NCBI GenBank assembly: GCA_029953675.1
Contig: JAMWBK010000009.1
Span: forward strand, 496,001-560,000
Source: Rhodosorus marinus
Lineage: Eukaryota > Rhodophyta > Stylonematophyceae > Stylonematales > Stylonemataceae
Reading direction: 5' to 3'
DNA length: 64,000 nucleotides
This document shows, in pieces, positions 1 to 12,015 of the stretch; the stretch's first letter is position 1; every line of letters starts with the position of its first letter. The notes below the pieces were generated by a model. It had not been told where the DNA came from. It ran no database searches and saw only the letters and a list, made by a program, of their open reading frames with translations. Position numbers and translations under genes: made by a program.

Positions 1-243
1 GACTTCACACGCGCGAGTGGCATGAGCCGAACGAAAGAGGTGAAAAAATTTGTAATGGGATTACATGCGGAGGCACAGAGAACCGGCAACGACGTGTTCA
101 GCATGTCCGACCTGAAACGGATTGCTCAAAATCTGCAGCTGAAGATTCCAATGTTCGAAGACTTTATAGACATGATTAATCATCAGAACGTCTTGCTCAA
201 GCGAAGCAAGGGGTATCATCTGCAGGGTACCCAGCTTGGATGA
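1..243 (+). CDS. MCM8: MCM8-like DNA helicase, C-terminal end (partial)
   Basis: The reading frame is open from base 1 and ends at a TGA at 241-243, so only about the last 80 residues are in the window. They match the C-terminal winged-helix-like tail of MCM8/MCM9-type helicases: a helix around RTKEVKKF, a second block FSMSDLKRIAQ, then FEDFIDMINHQNVLLKR and YHLQ, close to the FEDFI...LN...LLKKG...YQL ending I recall for MCM8. MCM8 works with MCM9 in homologous recombination and crosslink repair. The AAA+ core lies outside the window, so the choice between MCM8 and another MCM paralogue rests on the tail alone. The ATG at 22 is probably internal, not the start. Confidence 0.6.
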   Translation, partial: DFTRASGMSRTKEVKKFVMGLHAEAQRTGNDVFSMSDLKRIAQNLQLKIPMFEDFIDMINHQNVLLKRSKGYHLQGTQLG

Positions 244-1932
244 GACGACCTCCGACTCCTTGTGGAGCAAAACTGGAGTGTTGAAAAAAAACGCGCCGTG
301 CCTGACTGCATGGATACCAAGCTAGCTCTCTGCCTGCACTCGGCAGCGCCTGAACGAATTCCACATCAACTTCTCTGGGGATGCAGCCTTTTCGGATTGA
401 AAAGACAATACGATCTCCGGTGGAACCGATGCCGTAGAAATCAGCTCCGCAATGGAAGTTTCGCTCACGATCCAACCTCGATAAGCACCTCTCAAAGCTC
501 TTGTATGTTTTCGTTTCAGAAACAATCTCCTGGGCGGGGGCGGAAAGAACTCTAATTCAACCTGCTACTACTGTAAGATAGAAATAAGCGTCGTAGAAAA
601 TTCCCCCCTCACGGTTTCGAAGAAGAATTGCGGTAAGGGAATAATCCAGGCTTTTTTGGAATTCGCAAATTCGCAACCCCTCCTTCAAGGCTGTGCAAAA
701 AGCATACGGGCTGGAATTCCAGCCCAAAGAACAATGCTGCACTGATCGCACTAGGTTATTCTTTTTTTGGAAGAATATACGGTATAAATACATAATCGAG
801 AAGAAATCCTCTTTATGAAATCAATCATTACCATCAAATTCAGGTCTTTAATGATTGAATACTCTTTAACTGGCCAGTCATCAACGATAGCACTTGCAAG
901 GGTTCAAAAAGTTTTACCAATACTAACATCTTGTATCATAAAATTGATGAATTAATTGAATAAAAACGCGGGGTCTGACACAAACCCTTAGTTTATTTCT
1001 ATTCTCAGCCCTCGTCAATCATTTCAAGTGCGAGCTAATCGTATTCCCAATATTCTCAATATCCCATAATTTTCTCATGTAAGCATAAAACTACTAAAAA
1101 ACTGACATGGAGGGTCTGGACCAGATATCTCTGTCCCGGAAATAATTACGTAAAACAATCTCTCTGCTGAAAAGAATTCAAGGTCCAGACTAACAACGGA
1201 AACTCTCAATTCCCCCCCTTCCAACAACAAGCTCCATTCCTGTGTTGATTGGACTACCCCTTATTTATTCCTACGAGATCTATTTATGAATATATAACAA
1301 ACATTTATATTTTTAGAGAGGGGGTACATCTCTGCACATGATAGAAATAAATGGCCAAAGCATATAGGAGTAGAAAATCTTGTAGAATATATGTAGGGGT
1401 TTTTATATATCGTTTTCAATATTGTGGAAAATTATATTGGACATGTTTATTAAAGTTTAATTAGGAAGTTTTTTGGAGTGATTTTTTTGGTTGACTTGAC
1501 GGATGTGATTGACGTATAACGCAGGCGTTTTGGGGCTGGTGATGGGGAAGGACTTTATATATGAGGGTTCGCAACGATCTACTATTTTGGGTGGGAGGAG
1601 GAGGGTGAGAAGGGGACGGTTAGAAGTTGAATGTCTCTGGAAAGAGGTGCGTTGAATCGAATCATTTTTGAGAACTTGCGGTTAGGGAGGCGGAGTCGGT
1701 GTTTTTGGGTCGTGTGTGTGCTTAAGAGGGAGAGAGAGTTGGGAGCGGCGACTTTTTCCTCACCGTCGTGAGTTTTGTGAGGTGTGTCTGTGTCTGTGTT
1801 GTTTTTTTTGTGGTCGTGAATGGGTTGCTGAATTTTCGAAGGATTTTGAGGGATAATTTAGCTTGCGTTTTTTGGGTTTTGTCTTTGGTGCTGAGAAAAG
1901 GAGGGGTTGTGTATTTCAGGTTTTGTTGAGAG
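244..1932. other. Intergenic region between MCM8-like and VPS4
   Basis: About 1.7 kb with no recognisable gene. The middle (about 780-1500) is AT-rich. From 1590 to 1930 the + strand becomes G-rich and purine-rich, which fits a promoter and 5' leader for the VPS4 gene. ORFs here are short and show no family similarity. Confidence 0.5.
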
Positions 1933-3538
1933 ATGGCGGGGACGTTTTATGAGAAGGGAAAGGTCGCTGTGGACAGGGCGATTGCCGCAGATAATCGTGC
2001 CTGGGAGCAGATGAATGCGGATAATGTAAGGGGTGCAAAGCAGTCTTTCGCGGAAGCGTATCAGAGCTATGGATCTGCCGCCGAGTGTTATTTGCTCGCT
2101 GCCAAGTACGAGAAGAACACAAGACTGGTTCCCAAGGTGAGGGAAAAGGCGGAGGAATACATCACAAGAGCCGACTATATGAAGACGCAAATGCAGAATA
2201 TCGACAACGGTGGTGCGCCGACAAGCAATGGTAATGATAACTCTGCGGTTGCGAAGAAGGGCGCAACGAAGAAGAACGAGGATAAGGAGGAGAACGACAA
2301 GATGCGTGATGCACTTTCCGGTGCTATCGTTAGAGAAAAGCCCAACGTGAAATGGGATGACGTTGCGGGTCTTGAGGGTGCTAAGGACGCTCTAAAAGAA
2401 GCTGTCATTCTTCCTCTTAAATATCCAAAGCTGTTTACCGGCAAACGAGAGCCATGGAAGGGTATTCTTATGTACGGACCGCCGGGGACGGGAAAGTCTT
2501 TCCTGGCAAAGGTATGTTGAATCCTTATTGGATGGGGCGTGTTTCCTTCGTTGGGGTACTGAGGGCGTGAACAAATTCACCCCATTCTTCAGGCTATTGC
2601 AACTGAGGCGGATTCGGAGTTCTTCAGCGTATCGTCAGCTGATCTTGTTTCCAAATGGCAGGGTGAATCCGAGAAGCTTGTTCGAGAACTTTTCAAGATG
2701 GCCCGTGAAAACACACCTTCAATTATTTTCATTGACGAAATCGACTCTCTGGCTTCCTCCCGGTCTGACTCTGAGTCCGAGAGCGCCAGGAGGATAAAGA
2801 CGGAGTTCCTGGTTCAGATGCAGGGAGTCGGAAAGTCCCAAACCGGAGTACTTGTTCTTGGAGCCACAAATATTCCATGGGGACTGGATTCAGCCATTAG
2901 GAGGAGATTTGAGAGGAGGATCTATATCCCTCTGCCGGACGTCAAGGCTCGCCTGAGGATGTTCGAGCTTAATCTGGGTATGTGCGACTCCAAAATCATG
3001 GAAGTTTCTTTGTTCTTCTTTACCTCGTTTTAAACTCTTGTTTCTGTTCTCGCATTGCAGGTTCTACTCCTCACGACTTGAATCCGGAGGAGATGCAAAA
3101 ACTGGCGGAGAAATCCGATGGGTATTCTGGTTCAGACATTGCAATTCTGGTTCGTGATGCTATTATGATGCCTGTCAGAACGTTGCAGAGTGCACAGTAC
3201 TTCAAAAAGGTAGGGCTAATATGCGTAACCAGTTTGCGTGCGTGCGATGAACATTTTTCGTCCGGGGTCCTAAACCTTGCTGTGGTCACGTTTGTCAGGT
3301 CAAGGTGGTCGAGAATGGAGTTGAAGTTGAGCAGATGGCTCCATGCAGTGCCGGTGACAGTGACCCCACCAAGTTTGAGGCAACATTGATGGATATCAAA
3401 CCGGATCAGCTAATGGTACCAAGAGTGACCTACTATGACTTTGAGAGGGCTCTTTCCAAGTCCAAACCGTCTGTGTCTCAAGGCGACCTTGCTGATCACG
3501 TGAAATTCACTGAGGAGTTCGGGCAGGAGGGCAACTAG
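1933..3538 (+). CDS. VPS4: VPS4 AAA ATPase (ESCRT-III disassembly)
   Basis: Four exons: 1933-2511, 2593-2977, 3061-3209 and 3299-3538, all GT-AG, introns 81-89 nt, giving 450 aa (yeast Vps4 is 437). VPS4 hexamers bind ESCRT-III tails and pull the filaments apart at endosomes, the midbody and the nuclear envelope. The N-terminal MIT helical bundle spans residues ~1-80. A charged linker follows, then the AAA domain with Walker A GPPGTGKS (182-189) and Walker B IIFIDEID (237-244), the RRRFERR arginine-finger region, the beta domain, and the C-terminal helix typical of VPS4. The start is the first ATG in frame before the MIT domain. All catalytic motifs are intact. The family is secure; animal A/B sub-naming does not apply. 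Confidence 0.96.
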
Positions 3539-3795
3539 ACTCAGAGTGCGAAACCAGTATGACTTTGCTGGTGTCGTTGAATAGCAAATAGAATTGACTG
3601 ACATACGTTTATTTGATGGGAAGCAAAACAACTTGTTCGAAGCCTCCTTACATGTGAAAGACTGAACAGATGGCAAAGAGCCGCACACTGCAAGGGAGCC
3701 AGTTTTTCTTTTCCCGGCTTTTGAGCTCAAAATAAGTAAAATATACCCTTCGAGAACCGAATTCCTTGCTAGGTCCCCACCCACGCGGGTCAAAA

Positions 3796-3990
3796 TTAAG
3801 CCCCAGCGGTGGCTCCAATGAAGATACGGGCCGTTGCTGTCAGCAATACCAATGCCGTTGAATTCACAACTGATCTGCCTCGTCCACTTAGAGCAATGGT
3901 TGATGCGAAGTCCCCAAAAACTTTTCGGGTCCCCATCACACTGCTTCCGAATGACGCGACTCCAACAACGAAACATATTCTCGGACGCTC
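3796..3990 (-). pseudogene. Possible remnant of a PHO4-type phosphate transporter
   Basis: The minus-strand frame reads GVASFGSSVMGT, then a segment ALSGRGRS...TALVLLTA before a stop at 3796. This resembles the C-terminal half of PHO4/Pho89 Na+/phosphate symporters (pattern G-L-A-x-x-G-x-x-V-M-x-T, then L-S-P-S-R-G-F and a hydrophobic helix). The signature after the helix, normally STTH, is absent and the frame stops there. No convincing upstream transporter helices were found towards 5 kb. I read it as a decayed fragment, but similarity over only ~60 residues could be accidental. The rest of 3540-5100 holds only short ORFs. Confidence 0.25.
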
Positions 3991-5102
3991 AACAGCAAAA
4001 AGGAAAGCAGGAGCTGCTTCGGCAGCAGCAGAAATTAGTTCACTTCGTAAGCCGTTTCCTGAGCATAGTAGCAAAAGCAATTACGACTCAAACGACCTTG
4101 ATCCAATGCTAGAATTTGGAGCCGCCTTCATTATTCTGAAATATATGAATCAGTTCTTGGGCTGTGTAATCCGTTTATCCAAACTTTGCCTGACGGCTTG
4201 GGCCTTTCTTTCTCATTAGGCGAGTGGAGTCTTCTACTCGACAGCGTGCTTGAGAGGACTGAGTTAAAAAAGACGTGTAAAAACGCAATAAATGTGCCCT
4301 CTTCTGAGAACTTTAGTAGGGAACTAGAGAGGAAAGGTATTTGGGAGAAGCCGATACTGTTGCTGATAGTATAGAAGTGTCCGCTGGGCTGTACGACGAG
4401 GGATTACAGGCTCAGGATGGTGAACTCTCCGGGCAATCTGTTATCCAACGACGGTTCTGGGCATAAAATGAAAAGACCGTCGCTATTGGACGAGACGTAT
4501 GCTAGAAGGCAGGAGTCAAAAGCGGTTACCGTTGCAGATGAATCGAAAGTGGTGTCACTGAAGGCTGGCGTGTTCGGAATTTTGTCTTTTGTGGTCGGAC
4601 AGAGCGTCCTCATTGGTGCGCTGATGGACAATGGCCACCATCACGCCTACGTCGTTCTTGATGTTTGCGTTGGAGGTACTGACTAAACTTCACAGCAAAC
4701 CCGAGCGATGTGGAGCGGGCGATTCGGATAGCTTGTGCGCCAAGTGTTGCCCCTAATTGAATTTGTTTCCTTCTCCACTGGCTATAGTTGTGCTGTTGTG
4801 CGCAAGTTTCTGGACGCTTCATCCTGTTGTCCAAGCATATCGGAAGGTCTCCGGCTACAGAATTCCGACAGAATTGCAAGACTTATTTTAAAAACTTTGG
4901 TGACAATCAGCGATTCATAAAAAGTAGCACCCACCATCCTTGATTTGAGATTCTAGGTGGATGAGCGGGATCGTTGGGGAAAGTGCTGGATGCAAAGGAT
5001 ACGCTGGCGACATTTATTTATGACGATAGTGGAAAAATACCGGGCCGCTTTTTTGCTCTTTCACAAGTTTTCTTAGTTCTCTCTTCTCGCTTTTGTTTGT
5101 GT

Positions 5103-5817
5103 CTACTGAGTTTTCTTTGCGGTTTCTGCCAGAAGCACATCCGCCTTCTCTATGAGTGCGTTTGGGTCAGGTTTGACCTCCGCCGAGGAGGTCTTGGCCT
5201 GTTCGTATTTGTCTTGTATCGCAGTAGCTGCACTCTCCAGGTACGGTGAGATCAGCTTGTTCATCTTGGCGGAACTGTAGTCCACTCGCTTGGAGACCCC
5301 GTCGAACGCAGGAGCGATGAAGTTGTTGTAGATCAACGAAGCTCCTCTTGTCTTCGGATGCAGGAGCCATATGAACATCACGATTTTCAGCTCATAATAG
5401 AGCGGAATAAACCGCAAAATCCACCACGCCAAGAATTCAACGAAGTAAATCAGGTTAAAAACTATACTGGCAGTTAGCAGATCAACCTGCTTCTCCTTGT
5501 CATTGGTCTTCAGAGCTTTGTAGATCAAGTACGACACCCAAAGACAGCTAATGGATAAACTAAGAACGTAAAAGATCAGAAAAAGAAAGCGCGTTCAGCA
5601 ACACGAAGCCAAAGGAAATCGCTCAGGACAACAAAAGGAAAACGTATCCAGGCAAGAATGGCCTTCCACAACTGGGAGAATATGAAACTCACGCAATAAA
5701 CTGAGTTACGAACGCATGAACAGCCACCATAAACATAAACAAGTCCAGTATCCTCCGAAAAAGACTCGGCCCCTTCGGCTGAAAGTCGTCCTCATAGTAT
5801 ACGTAGGTCGACGACAT
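5103..5817 (-). CDS. REEP/Yop1/HVA22 (TB2/DP1) ER-shaping protein
   Basis: Two exons on the minus strand, 5817-5693 and 5547-5103, joined by a 145-nt GT-AG intron, giving 189 aa, the usual length of REEP5-type proteins. These proteins insert hydrophobic hairpins into ER membranes to curve tubules; some act in ER-phagy. The protein has an N-terminal tyrosine/acidic segment and a first hydrophobic stretch (DLFMFMVAVHAF). It then has the family core YLIYKALKTNDKE, the hairpin pair IVFNLIYFVEFLAWWIL / YYELKIVMFIWLL, and the motif HPKTRGASLIYNNFIAP. An amphipathic helix and a lysine-rich tail end it. The start is the ATG at 5817; the GTG at 5537 lies inside exon 2. Confidence 0.92.
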
Positions 5818-7835
5818 CTTCTCCGTTCACTAAAACCACAACAACAAACAACAGCAACCCAAAAGTCAATCTCACTCGCTTCTCGTCAGAAGCGAATTCC
5901 TTCAACTCACGAGGTCTTCCTCTTTACCTCAATTTCTCCCCAAAGGATCCTCTTATCTCCCCGAACCAATCTTGCCAAAGCTTTCCGTTACTATAGCAAA
6001 ATTCGATGCCGGGTCCTCTTGCTCAGTGACATAGCGAGTCTGAAGCAGATGGGGAAGGAGGGAAACGATCATTGGCAATTCCTAGCATAGAATCCGGACT
6101 TTTTCTGCTCTGAATAGTTCTCCTTGATTATCTGCTATCCTCAGTTCAGTGAATCGATATCTACTTTTCTTTTGTCCTGGAAAATAGTGATCCTGAGATG
6201 CTACGGGCATATCGCTCTTGTGCTCTTGCTGATTTCTGTCTGGGAGTACCGTGGGAGAGTAGATGAGTCTACAGGACACCTCTGTCGTACCAAGAGATCC
6301 GTCTAGCAGTGCTGGATCGTTGACACGACTAGCAACTGTTTTCTTTTCTTGTTTTCGCAAAGCTGAACCAATGAAAGCGAAGCTGGCGCGGAGATCGATC
6401 ACAACTGGGATATCAATCTTCCAGCAGATCAAACCTACGGGATCCCAAAAACAGGGCTTCTTCTAAACATCACCTTTCAAGAGGAACTGTTCTTCTCTCG
6501 ACAAACGCTGCCTAAAGCAAAGTTTCCCAACATTAACAGCCGTGGCGAGAAAGCAATTATCCCCCTTTGAAAGGCAAAAATTGATCGGGGGAGCCATCGA
6601 AGAACATACAGGAATCCATTCAATGCTCATCGCATGCAATACATCCATCAAACCTGCCTCTTCTCATCATCAGTCTCGTGAAGAGAGCCCCAAACTCCCA
6701 CTTCCATAGCAATGCGAACCCCTCCCGCCAACTACCTGAATTTGAAAAAGCTATTTGACTGAATGAGAATAATATTGACTGAATAAGATCTAAAATTTCC
6801 TCTGATCTACTCGGAAAAGTTGAAATTTCTTGAATATGGTATGACGCGTGGCTGGTAATTGTTGGTTGATAGTATTCGTATTTGATAGAGTTAATTAGTA
6901 TCCGGAAAATGCTTCGCATAACCCGATCTCTGCGTTTGGTGAAGCAACGGGTACGAACGCACCTCTAGGCAAGCTTCCTGCGCAACCACCCCGAGAGCCG
7001 AGAGGACTATGAATGACACAACGAACGCGCATCTAGAATATGGGCAACTGAGCTCAGCAAACAAAAAATGGTGCTTAAGCTAAGAGGAGACTGTACCCAC
7101 CGTTGTGCTAGTATAAAAGCCAGTACAACACAACCCATAAACAGGTGCGCGAACGTTTTGCGCAGTTGTGGTGTGGGTGCTTCGGGGATGAACCTCAATA
7201 TTTTCATGCTGTTTCCAGTTGCTTCTTAGCTTAAGCACTTTCTTTGCAGAGTTCAGTCGCACGTATTCTCGACTGGCGATCTTCGCATCGCAACCGTAGT
7301 TGAAAGCTCTCGCGTGTAGTGCGCCCTCTAAGAAACTCAACGGAGTCGCTCGAGCTAGCACATCCCATCGTATCATCGATGCCAATGGACGGACCTCCGG
7401 AAGATCCTTGAGGACTGCTCCAGTAGGCATACAATCACAGAGGACTTGGACTGGACCCCTATTTTGGCGTTTTGGGGGGGACGCGTGGTTTTCTAATATT
7501 GGCCTTAAAGGTTAGTATTTGATTAATTTCGGACAGGATTTCGGAGTCAGGAAGCGGATTTGGGTTAATTGTGATTGAAGGGGTTTCAATCCATTGGTGT
7601 CAGCCAAAGCGAAGGAGCAGGAGGTAGATAGACAGTGCAGGACTGAAGGGAAGGGGTCTCTGATTGTCGTGATTTGTAGGGCTGATACGGTTGTCGGGAT
7701 TGGGAGCATCTACTGAATGTCTGATCGCCTCAGTGCCTTTTTTTTCGGTCTTCCTGCGTATCTGCCGGTCACCATTTAGTTTAGTCTTAAAACGGCTTTG
7801 GAGAGGCCGAATCTGGGTCTCTCTGATTAACTATC
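5818..7835. other. Intergenic region, no supported gene
   Basis: Two kilobases between the divergent 5' end of REEP and the 3' end of GUF1. Several overlapping ORFs of 60-120 codons occur on both strands, none with a recognisable domain or consistent splice pattern. An inverted repeat lies at 7071-7241 (listed separately). Confidence 0.45.
7071..7241. repeat. Short inverted repeat with ~140-nt loop
   Basis: GTGCTTAAGCTAAGA on the + strand near 7072-7086 is mirrored by its reverse complement near 7224-7239, with near-matching flanks extending the arms to about 18 bp. Transcription across it would give a long hairpin. No TSD was found, and the function is unknown. Confidence 0.5.
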
Positions 7836-10124
7836 CTATCTTTTTATCTTAGCAATCTGCCTGAAGACGTCGTTTGGAACGTCAACTCTGCCAAACTGTC
7901 TCATGCGCTTTTTCCCCTTTTTTTGTTTATCCAGCAGCTTCTTTTTTCTCGTTACATCGCCACCGTAGCACTTCGAAGTGACGTCCTTTCGGAAGGGGTT
8001 TATGTGGTCTGATGCCACTACCTTTGAGTTGGTCAGAAGTCGTCATTGAAAGGCACATAGCTTAAGAAACTTTGCTGCTCAGTCCTGGCGGGATTCGGCT
8101 GCCCCATACCTTTCCCCCGACTTTGGCTTGGACGCTAATCTTGAACTGGTGACGTGGTATGAGCTCAGCCAGCTTTCCGCAAAGTTCCTTTCCCCGTCGG
8201 TGAGCATCGCTTCTAGGAACTACAGTGCTCAGCGGTCCCACCTCCGTCTCCGCGACTGTTATGTTCATCTTTACAAGTGCCTGAGGCCGGTAGTCAGACA
8301 TCTGATAGTCCATGCTAGCGTACCCTCTGCTCACTGACTTCAGACTATCGTGTAAATCAGTGATCACCTCCACAAGCGGCATTTCGAACGACAGCTGAGC
8401 CCTCTCTCCGCTCAGGTGTGATGTGTTCAAGAGGGTCGCTCTACGGCTCTAAGAATTTTGACGCCAAGCAAATTTGAGCGTTTGAAACCCAGCTCCATTC
8501 AGCAAGGAATCGACGAAATTAGAACGCAAGGGCGTGCACCTACCCGGAACAGATCTATCACGGCACCCATCTTAGAGGGTGACAGCATCACCTGCACCTT
8601 CACGAACGGTTCTTGAATCTCGCGAAGATCCTTTGGTATAAGCGAGGGATTTGACAGCTCTTCGATGGATCCGTCCAATTGCACTACTCTATATGTCACA
8701 CTTGGCGTGGTACAGAGCAGGGAAAGATCGTATTCCCTCTCCAGACGCTCGATGACTATGTCCATGTGGAGCAGTCCCAGGAAACCGCATCGGAAACCCA
8801 TTCCCAATGCCGAACTGCTGTCAACCTGATAGTCGAGGCTGGCATCGTTCAGTTTGAGCTTCTCGACCGAAGTCTGAAGTTTCTTGAAATCATCTCCATC
8901 TATCGGGAATATGCCGCAGAAAACCATCGGCTTCACCTTCTTGTATCCGGGCAGAGGCTCAGCAGCACCTCCTTCTCCAGAGAGCGTGATGGTATCCCCA
9001 ACCTTTTTCCAGTTTAGAATCACAAAGGTGAGTGGTTAGTCCCCTCGCGAGGACTCAACGCTAGCTGATTGACTGTGAGGCTTGTCCTACGGGAATATCA
9101 CCAATCTGCTTTGCACCGCACATGACGTATCCCACTTCTCCGCTGGATATACCCTTGTCGAGCTTGGTCATATTCGGTGTGAATGTTCCTACTTCCTCGA
9201 CAGTATATTTCGATTTCGAGGACATGACCTGGATTTTGTCGCCTTTCCTTAGTCTGCCGCCTTTCAAGCGGACGAAGACCACTACGCCTTTGTACACGTC
9301 ATAGTAGGAGTCAAAGACCAGAGCTTTCAGAGGCTCTCGCGAAGATCCAGTCGGATGAGGGATTCGATCAACCACGCCTTCTAGAACCTTGTCAATGCCG
9401 AAGCCCTATCAGCAGCAAAGGTAGGCGTAAGCGCGCTGATCTAGTTTGGCAATGCCAGTGTGCGGCATCCGAAACCCAACTAGCTCACCTTCTTAGCCGA
9501 TATCAAAATCGCGTCTTTCGGATCAAGTCCGATAACAACCTCGAGCTCCTTGAGTACTTTGTCCGTCTCCGCGTGAGGCAAATCGATTTTGTTGAGCACG
9601 GTGAATATCTCTAGATCATTCTCAATAGCTAGGTCAACGTTGGCAACTGTTTGAGCCTGGACGCCCTGGGATGCATCTATCACTAGCAGCGCACCTTCCA
9701 CGGCAGCGAGGGACCTACTCACCTCGTAGGAAAAGTCGACATGTCCCGGTGTATCAATCAGGTTAAGTTGATAGTTTTCATTGCGATTCATATAATTCAT
9801 TCTAACGGATCTCATTTTGATCGTTATTCCACGTTCTCTCTCCAGATCCATGTCATCCAGAATCTGCTGCCCATCCTCCAGGCGGCGAGCATCCACAGTG
9901 TTCGTAAACCGCATCAGCTGGTCCGCCAACGTCGACTTGCCATGATCAACATGCGCGATGATGGAGAAGTTCCTGATTTTCGATAGATCCAGATCAGGAT
10001 CCTTAGAAATTCGCTCAGTTTCCTTCTCTCTACTCGGCAAAAGCCCAGACAACCCTCTCCTCCAGCCACCAGACCAAACCTTGGAGGGCGGGGAGATGCG
10101 GCGCAGGCCGAGGCTTGTTATCAT
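7836..10124 (-). CDS. GUF1: GUF1/LepA (EF4) organellar translation GTPase
   Basis: Five exons on the minus strand: 10124-9489, 9405-9091, 9002-8544, 8448-8110 and 8021-7836, all GT-AG, giving 644 aa (human GUF1 ~669). The protein is a ribosome-binding GTPase that promotes back-translocation or remodelling of stalled organellar ribosomes. An Arg-rich leader (residues 1-45) looks like an organelle presequence. The P-loop AHVDHGKST is at 57-65, followed by the G2 region [14 protein letters not shown] and NKID. Then come domain II, the LepA-specific block [18 protein letters not shown], and the C-terminal block [15 protein letters not shown]...GKKRMRQFG unique to LepA/GUF1. Mitochondrial targeting is more likely than plastid because it aligns well with GUF1, but the sequence does not settle this. 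Confidence 0.95.
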
Positions 10125-12015
10125 TAGGGAAAAACCCTACTTTATCGAAATATCCTCCATTTCTTCAAATCCCTCTGGTACCATGCAGCTCAGCCCAGCC
10201 TGGACCTTCCCCGTCAAATGAAGCAATCCATCCTCAGCCAACTAATGTCTAGAACTTAGGTCCCCCGTGCTGTCGACCTCCAATTCCGTTCTGCCGCAGT
10301 CGGATGGTTTTTAACTCCAGGCTTCCGAAGAGCCAACACGAGCCTTGAACATGAAGAGTCATACATAAGTACGTCCACGCGTGAGGTTGGCCTTCAGTCA
10401 AGAGCAGTATAGTGGCATGAGAGCATGCCAAAAGCAGGCGATAGTTCAGCCTATTGCTTTTTTTGGTAGCTGATGCCAGAGACAAGGCAAGCCATACGCT
10501 TTTTTGTACCTGGTACCAGTCCTAAACTGCTAGTTTTAGATCAGATTAGTTACCTGAGCAGAGTCAAACTACTCGCTGCAGAAGCGCCGGAAATGCAAAG
10601 CTGGCGACATCCTGGAGGTTTTGGAAATCGATTGTTGAGGTCTGAGCCCAAAAAGTTCTCTGTATGGTACATGAGATCTCAGTGCATCTGTACTATCCAA
10701 GTACAGTGAAGTCAGATGACTTCACTCTCGGCTTCCAATCCGCACCACCTGACCGTGGAACCCACAGCCAGGCTTGAACACGAAGAGCAAGGAAGCTACA
10801 CAGTCCATTGGGTGAAATTCCAAAGCAGCACCACTTTCTAAAAGAATCTGTTTACGGCGAAGCCAAACTAGCCATGGGGAAGCAACGGACGGATCGCTCT
10901 CAGAGCCAGAGAGACGCTTCAGAGAGTATCTCAGAGACTTTCTGAAGGCGGAAACGTTAATACCGCTCACTGATTATTGTACTAACCACTCCCGCCGTAA
11001 CTGACTATTTCACTAGGTGGCTTTACCAAGGAGTGGCCCTCGTCATCCGTTCGCTCCATGGCGATATTCCTTCGCTAGCTGACAAATCGATTTCGCAGGT
11101 CGCCCACCTACTTCACGAAGCGGAAACGGATGGATTCTAGTTAAGGAGCCGAAACGTAGGGATGTAGTTGACATCGAGGACACCTACTACCGGTCCCCCA
11201 AAAATGTGTGCCCCCTAAAAATGTGTGGAAGGTCGATGGGCTGAGTATCTGCTGTCCGGCTGGTGAAAGTTCTTCCATGTGGCTTTGGACCTCGGAATCG
11301 CTCTATACCGCAAGAGCAGAGACAGAGCTCTATGCCTTTCGGGAACATCAAGTCCAGCGCAGTACTAAAGCAATCCTACTCTAAAATCACCTTTCGTGAG
11401 TTCTTAGCTCTGGGGTTTGCGCATTGAAGAGAGATTAACGCGCTGCAGACACAACTAGGAGCCTATGTTGACTGCACTCTCTTAGAGCACCAAGCCAGGA
11501 CCGCTAACTAGTTATCCACAAAAGTACGGAAAACTAGTTAAGCCAGTCGATGCCATAGCATCTCAACTCGGGAGGTAAAGAAAGCCAATTTCAGAGGAAA
11601 GCATGTCTCATCCTGTTCAATGAACCTGCTTTGCTAGTCTTGTTCGCGGTTAGAAGCTGTTGGAAGCGGAAGGGTGACAGAGTTTTGAGCGAAAGCGATC
11701 TGTAGGCTTTCAGTGCATGTTAGGTTTTAGAGATCGACTGGGGTTGAGGTCCTGACACAAGATATCTGATTGCAGATAAGGCTCTTTCGCCTACGTGATT
11801 CTTCTGCCAGAAGAGGATTGAGAAGTTTGGGTTAACGACGTCGAGGTTGAATGCGGATAGGGGATAACAGGATTTGTAGTCTGGTTTCTTTATGTTGGGT
11901 AACTCTGTTGCGACTGCAGTTTGGAGAGATTGTGCGATTTTGTACGATAGTGATGTTGCTTTTGAGCTGAGGAAAGATTGCGATTTGACAGCCAAGTCCT
12001 GTACATTCGTGCGGT
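10125..12015. other. Divergent intergenic region (GUF1 / VPS13 promoters)
   Basis: 1.9 kb between the 5' ends of GUF1 (-) and VPS13 (+), likely carrying both promoters. I see no gene. Two loosely similar segments around 10310-10370 and 10730-10790 share a GCTTGAACAYGAAGAG-like core, possibly a decayed repeat. Confidence 0.45.

Noticed and set aside
3410-3976. 188-codon minus ORF antisense to VPS4
   Set aside because: It overlaps the conserved last VPS4 exon and has no recognisable domain.
7080-7515. ORFs of 70-116 codons on both strands
   Set aside because: No domain, no splice partner, and mutually overlapping; coding on either strand cannot be supported.
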